Shown piece by piece: positions 62,088-64,000 of a stretch of 64,000 bases of DNA; within the stretch, counting starts at the first letter, position 1; every line of letters begins with the position of its first letter. This DNA is from Streptomyces sp. Q6. GTDB lineage: Bacteria > Actinomycetota > Actinomycetes > Streptomycetales > Streptomycetaceae. The notes below the pieces were generated by a model. The model was not told where the DNA came from and searched no databases. It was given only the letters and a program-made list of their open reading frames with translations. Location: the NCBI RefSeq assembly GCF_036967205.1, contig NZ_CP146022.1, positions 1,116,001 to 1,180,000 on the forward strand, given 5' to 3'. The translations under genes were made by a program, and so were the position numbers.

Positions 62088-62495
62088 ATGTACGGCGACC
62101 GGGAAACCGTCCGCACCATCCTCACCGAGAGCGGTGACACCTGGGCCGTCGTCGGCCTGTCCTCGAACCGCTCCCGTGCCGCCTACCGGGTGGCGGAGGT
62201 GCTCCAGCACTTCGGCAAGCGGGTCGTCCCCGTCCATCCCAAGGCGGAGACGGTCCACGGCGAGCAGGGCTACGCCTCGCTCGCCGACATCCCGTTCCCC
62301 GTCGACGTGGTGGACGTCTTCGTCAACAGCGACCTCGCGGGCCCGGTCGCGGACGAGGCGGTCGCCGTCGGCGCCAAGGCGGTCTGGTTCCAGCTCGGCG
62401 TCATCGACGAGGAGGCCTACGACCGCACGCGCGCCGCCGGCCTCGCCATGGTCATGGACAAGTGCCCGGCGATCGAGATCCCGCACCTGGGATGA
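62088..62495 (+). CDS. CoA-binding domain protein
   Basis: This 135-aa single-domain Rossmann-like protein has TWAVVGLSSNRSRAAYRVAEVLQHFGKRVVPVHP (nucleotide/CoA loop), VDVVDVFVNSDLAGPVADEAVAVGAKAVWFQLG and the conserved VMDKCPAIE end. It is full length for the YccU-like family. CAGGAGG precedes the ATG. It lies 67 bp after the aldo/keto reductase and probably has a general function rather than being part of the fucose system. Confidence 0.9.
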   Translation: MYGDRETVRTILTESGDTWAVVGLSSNRSRAAYRVAEVLQHFGKRVVPVHPKAETVHGEQGYASLADIPFPVDVVDVFVNSDLAGPVADEAVAVGAKAVWFQLGVIDEEAYDRTRAAGLAMVMDKCPAIEIPHLG

Positions 62496-62523
62496 CGGCG
62501 GGCGGCGGCGCGGGCCTCGCGGC

Positions 62524-63411
62524 TCAGTCCGCGTCGGGTGCGAACGAGGCGTAGTACGCGGCGGCCATGTCCTCGTCGCCGTGGCCGAGTTCGGCGGCGC
62601 GGGTCAGCCGGGCGGCGCTCGCCTCGGCGACGTCGAGGCGGACGCCGTTCGCGCGGCCCGCCTCGACGATGAGGCGGGCGTCCTTCGCGGCGGTGTCCAC
62701 GGCGAACTGGGGCGGGGTCAGCTTGTCGTCGAGGACGAGCCCGGCCTTGAGCCGCAGATACGGCATGTCGAGGCCGCCGCCCGCGATCGCGTCGAAGAAG
62801 TGCTGCGGATCGACGCCCAGCGCCTGGGACAGGGCGAGGACCTCACCGGCCGCGTTCGTGGTCGCGAGGACCCAGCTGTTCGCGACCAGCTTCAGCCGGG
62901 TCGCGCTGCCCGCGGCGCCGTCCTCACCGGTCCACACGATGCGCGCGGCGACCGCGTCGAGGACGGGCGCCACACTGTCGCGGTGCTCGCCGGGGCCCGC
63001 GGCGAGGACGAGGAGCTGCCCGGCCTCGGCGGGCTGGCGGGTGCCGAGCACCGGGGCGTCGAAGAGGACGAGGTCGTGGTCGGCGGCGAACGCGGCCAGT
63101 TCCTCCAGGCCGTCGAGGCCCGCCGTCGTCGACTGGATCCAGGCCGCTCCCGGCCGCAGCCCGTCGGCCGCCTGCCGCATCACGTCGAGGGCGGCGGGAC
63201 CGTCGTACAGCATGGTCAGGACGACATCGGCGCCGGTCACGGCCTCGGCCGGGGTGTCGGTGACGTGGACGCCGTCGGCGGTCAGCGGTTCGGCCTTGGC
63301 GCGGCTTCGGTTCCAGGCCCGTACGGAGTGCCCGGCCCGCGCGATGTTGCGGGCCATCGCCGCGCCCATGATGCCGGTGCCGAGGACGCTTACGGTCAGC
63401 TTTTCGCTCAT
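62524..63411 (-). CDS. NAD(P)-dependent beta-hydroxyacid dehydrogenase
   Basis: This 295-aa protein of the 3-hydroxyisobutyrate dehydrogenase family has the dinucleotide motif VLGTGIMGAAMARN at the N-terminus, the substrate-binding FDAPVLGTRQPAEAGQ (where DAPVSGG is typical) and the catalytic Lys in ATRLKLVANSWVL. ATG 63411 was chosen over the GTG three codons earlier. The substrate is unknown; a role in the adjacent sugar-acid pathway is possible but not required. Confidence 0.88.
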   Translation of the reverse strand: MSEKLTVSVLGTGIMGAAMARNIARAGHSVRAWNRSRAKAEPLTADGVHVTDTPAEAVTGADVVLTMLYDGPAALDVMRQAADGLRPGAAWIQSTTAGLDGLEELAAFAADHDLVLFDAPVLGTRQPAEAGQLLVLAAGPGEHRDSVAPVLDAVAARIVWTGEDGAAGSATRLKLVANSWVLATTNAAGEVLALSQALGVDPQHFFDAIAGGGLDMPYLRLKAGLVLDDKLTPPQFAVDTAAKDARLIVEAGRANGVRLDVAEASAARLTRAAELGHGDEDMAAAYYASFAPDAD

Positions 63412-63466
63412 GCCGCCCACCCTAAGCCGGACGGGGCGCCCCGACTCGGCCCGCGGGAACGGTGGT

Positions 63467-64000
63467 TCAGCCGCGCCTGCGGGCCGTGCGGAGCTCCGTC
63501 AGGTACCGCTTGGTGATCGTGCCGCCGTGGTCGCGGTCGATCAGACGGCCGAGCGCGGCGAGGAGTCCGGCGCGGGGCCCGGGGGCGAGGTCGCGGTGCC
63601 CCGAGTACGTGCACAGGAGCGCCAGGTACTGGTCCGTGGTGTACGTGGCGTCCCACTCGTAGCGATGGAAGACGGGCGGTTCGAAGCGGTCGGAGCCCGG
63701 CGCCGCCGCACTGTTCAGGTCCGTACGGACACCGCCCGATTCGGCGCTGTCGTACGGGATGTCGGCCGCGGGCCTCAGGCGCAGGCCGGGCGGTGTCGAC
63801 GGGTCGAACCGTTCGTAGGGTTCCTGCGCCGCGGCGAAGAAGTCCTCGGTGCCGCCCTTGATGTGGTGGGTCGCGATCGTGGCGAGGACCCCGCCGGGGC
63901 GCAGCGCGGCGGCGGCCCTGGCGACCCGGACCCGGGGGTCGATCCAGGTGAACGCGGTCGCCGCGAGGACGACGTCGAACGGCTCGGGCGGCAGCGGCCA
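63467..64000 (-). CDS. Class I SAM-dependent methyltransferase (5' end cut by window)
   Basis: Only the C-terminal ~177 residues are present; the gene enters from beyond 64000 and stops at TGA 63467-63469. FDVVLAATAFTWIDPRVRVARAAAALRPGG is the motif IV-VI region of Methyltransf_11-type proteins, and the C-terminal part is typical of ~250-280-aa Streptomyces methyltransferases. Substrate unknown. The SAM-binding loop itself lies outside the window. Confidence 0.85.
   Translation of the reverse strand, partial: WPLPPEPFDVVLAATAFTWIDPRVRVARAAAALRPGGVLATIATHHIKGGTEDFFAAAQEPYERFDPSTPPGLRLRPAADIPYDSAESGGVRTDLNSAAAPGSDRFEPPVFHRYEWDATYTTDQYLALLCTYSGHRDLAPGPRAGLLAALGRLIDRDHGGTITKRYLTELRTARRRG

Overview
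The window is chromosomal DNA of a Streptomyces or close relative. The sequence is very GC-rich with strong third-position GC bias, starts are often GTG, 4-nt stop/start overlaps are common, and the gene content is typical: DUF574-type methyltransferase, ECF41 sigma factor, Mrp antiporter with fused A/B subunit, SbcCD, MocR and HutC regulators, and a short Streptomyces-type leader peptide before sulfur genes. No rRNA, tRNA, CRISPR array, insertion sequence or phage block was seen.

Positions 1-13.7 kb: two tandem CNNM/CorC-type membrane proteins, a small holin-like protein, an SGNH esterase, a six-cistron Mrp Na+/H+ antiporter operon on the minus strand (mrpA/B, C, D, E, F, G, every junction a 4-nt overlap), then purB, a Mug-type glycosylase and a DUF574 methyltransferase. 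Positions 13.3-24.4 kb: ABC exporter with a divergent two-component system, ROK and GntR regulators, an ECF41 sigma factor, an alpha/beta hydrolase, and a DMT exporter divergent from a MocR regulator. Positions 24.6-36.5 kb: PhoD phosphatase with a candidate PHO box, a translationally coupled SWIM/DUF6493-like pair, an ACT-GNAT membrane protein, a trans-sulfuration enzyme divergent from an Lrp/AsnC regulator, a DUF885 protein, and a rhodanese divergent from a second AsnC regulator. Positions 37.2-46.6 kb: sbcD with a frameshifted sbcC, an SsuE/SsuD-type sulfonate operon preceded by a 28-aa leader peptide, a YigZ protein and a large APC permease.

Positions 46.7-62.0 kb form the most distinctive region, a carbohydrate-use cluster. 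It has an RraA-like aldolase, a GH29 alpha-L-fucosidase, a heparinase II/III-like protein (frameshifted), a three-gene ABC sugar importer, a secreted beta-helix protein, a FadR-type GntR regulator, a CE7 acetyl esterase, an L-fuconolactonase-like amidohydrolase, a ~640-aa protein of unknown family and an aldo/keto reductase resembling L-fucose dehydrogenase. Four copies of a 17-bp inverted repeat (arms CCATCG/CGATGG, 5-bp spacer) lie at the control points of this block, one just upstream of the regulator itself. I infer a single regulon for uptake, deacetylation and non-phosphorylative oxidation of fucose from an acetylated fucosylated glycan. No fuconate dehydratase gene is visible.

Positions 62.1-64 kb: a CoA-binding protein, a beta-hydroxyacid dehydrogenase and a methyltransferase cut by the window end. 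Two genes (sbcC and the heparinase-like gene) each look one base short. Whether these are real mutations or assembly errors cannot be told from the sequence alone.
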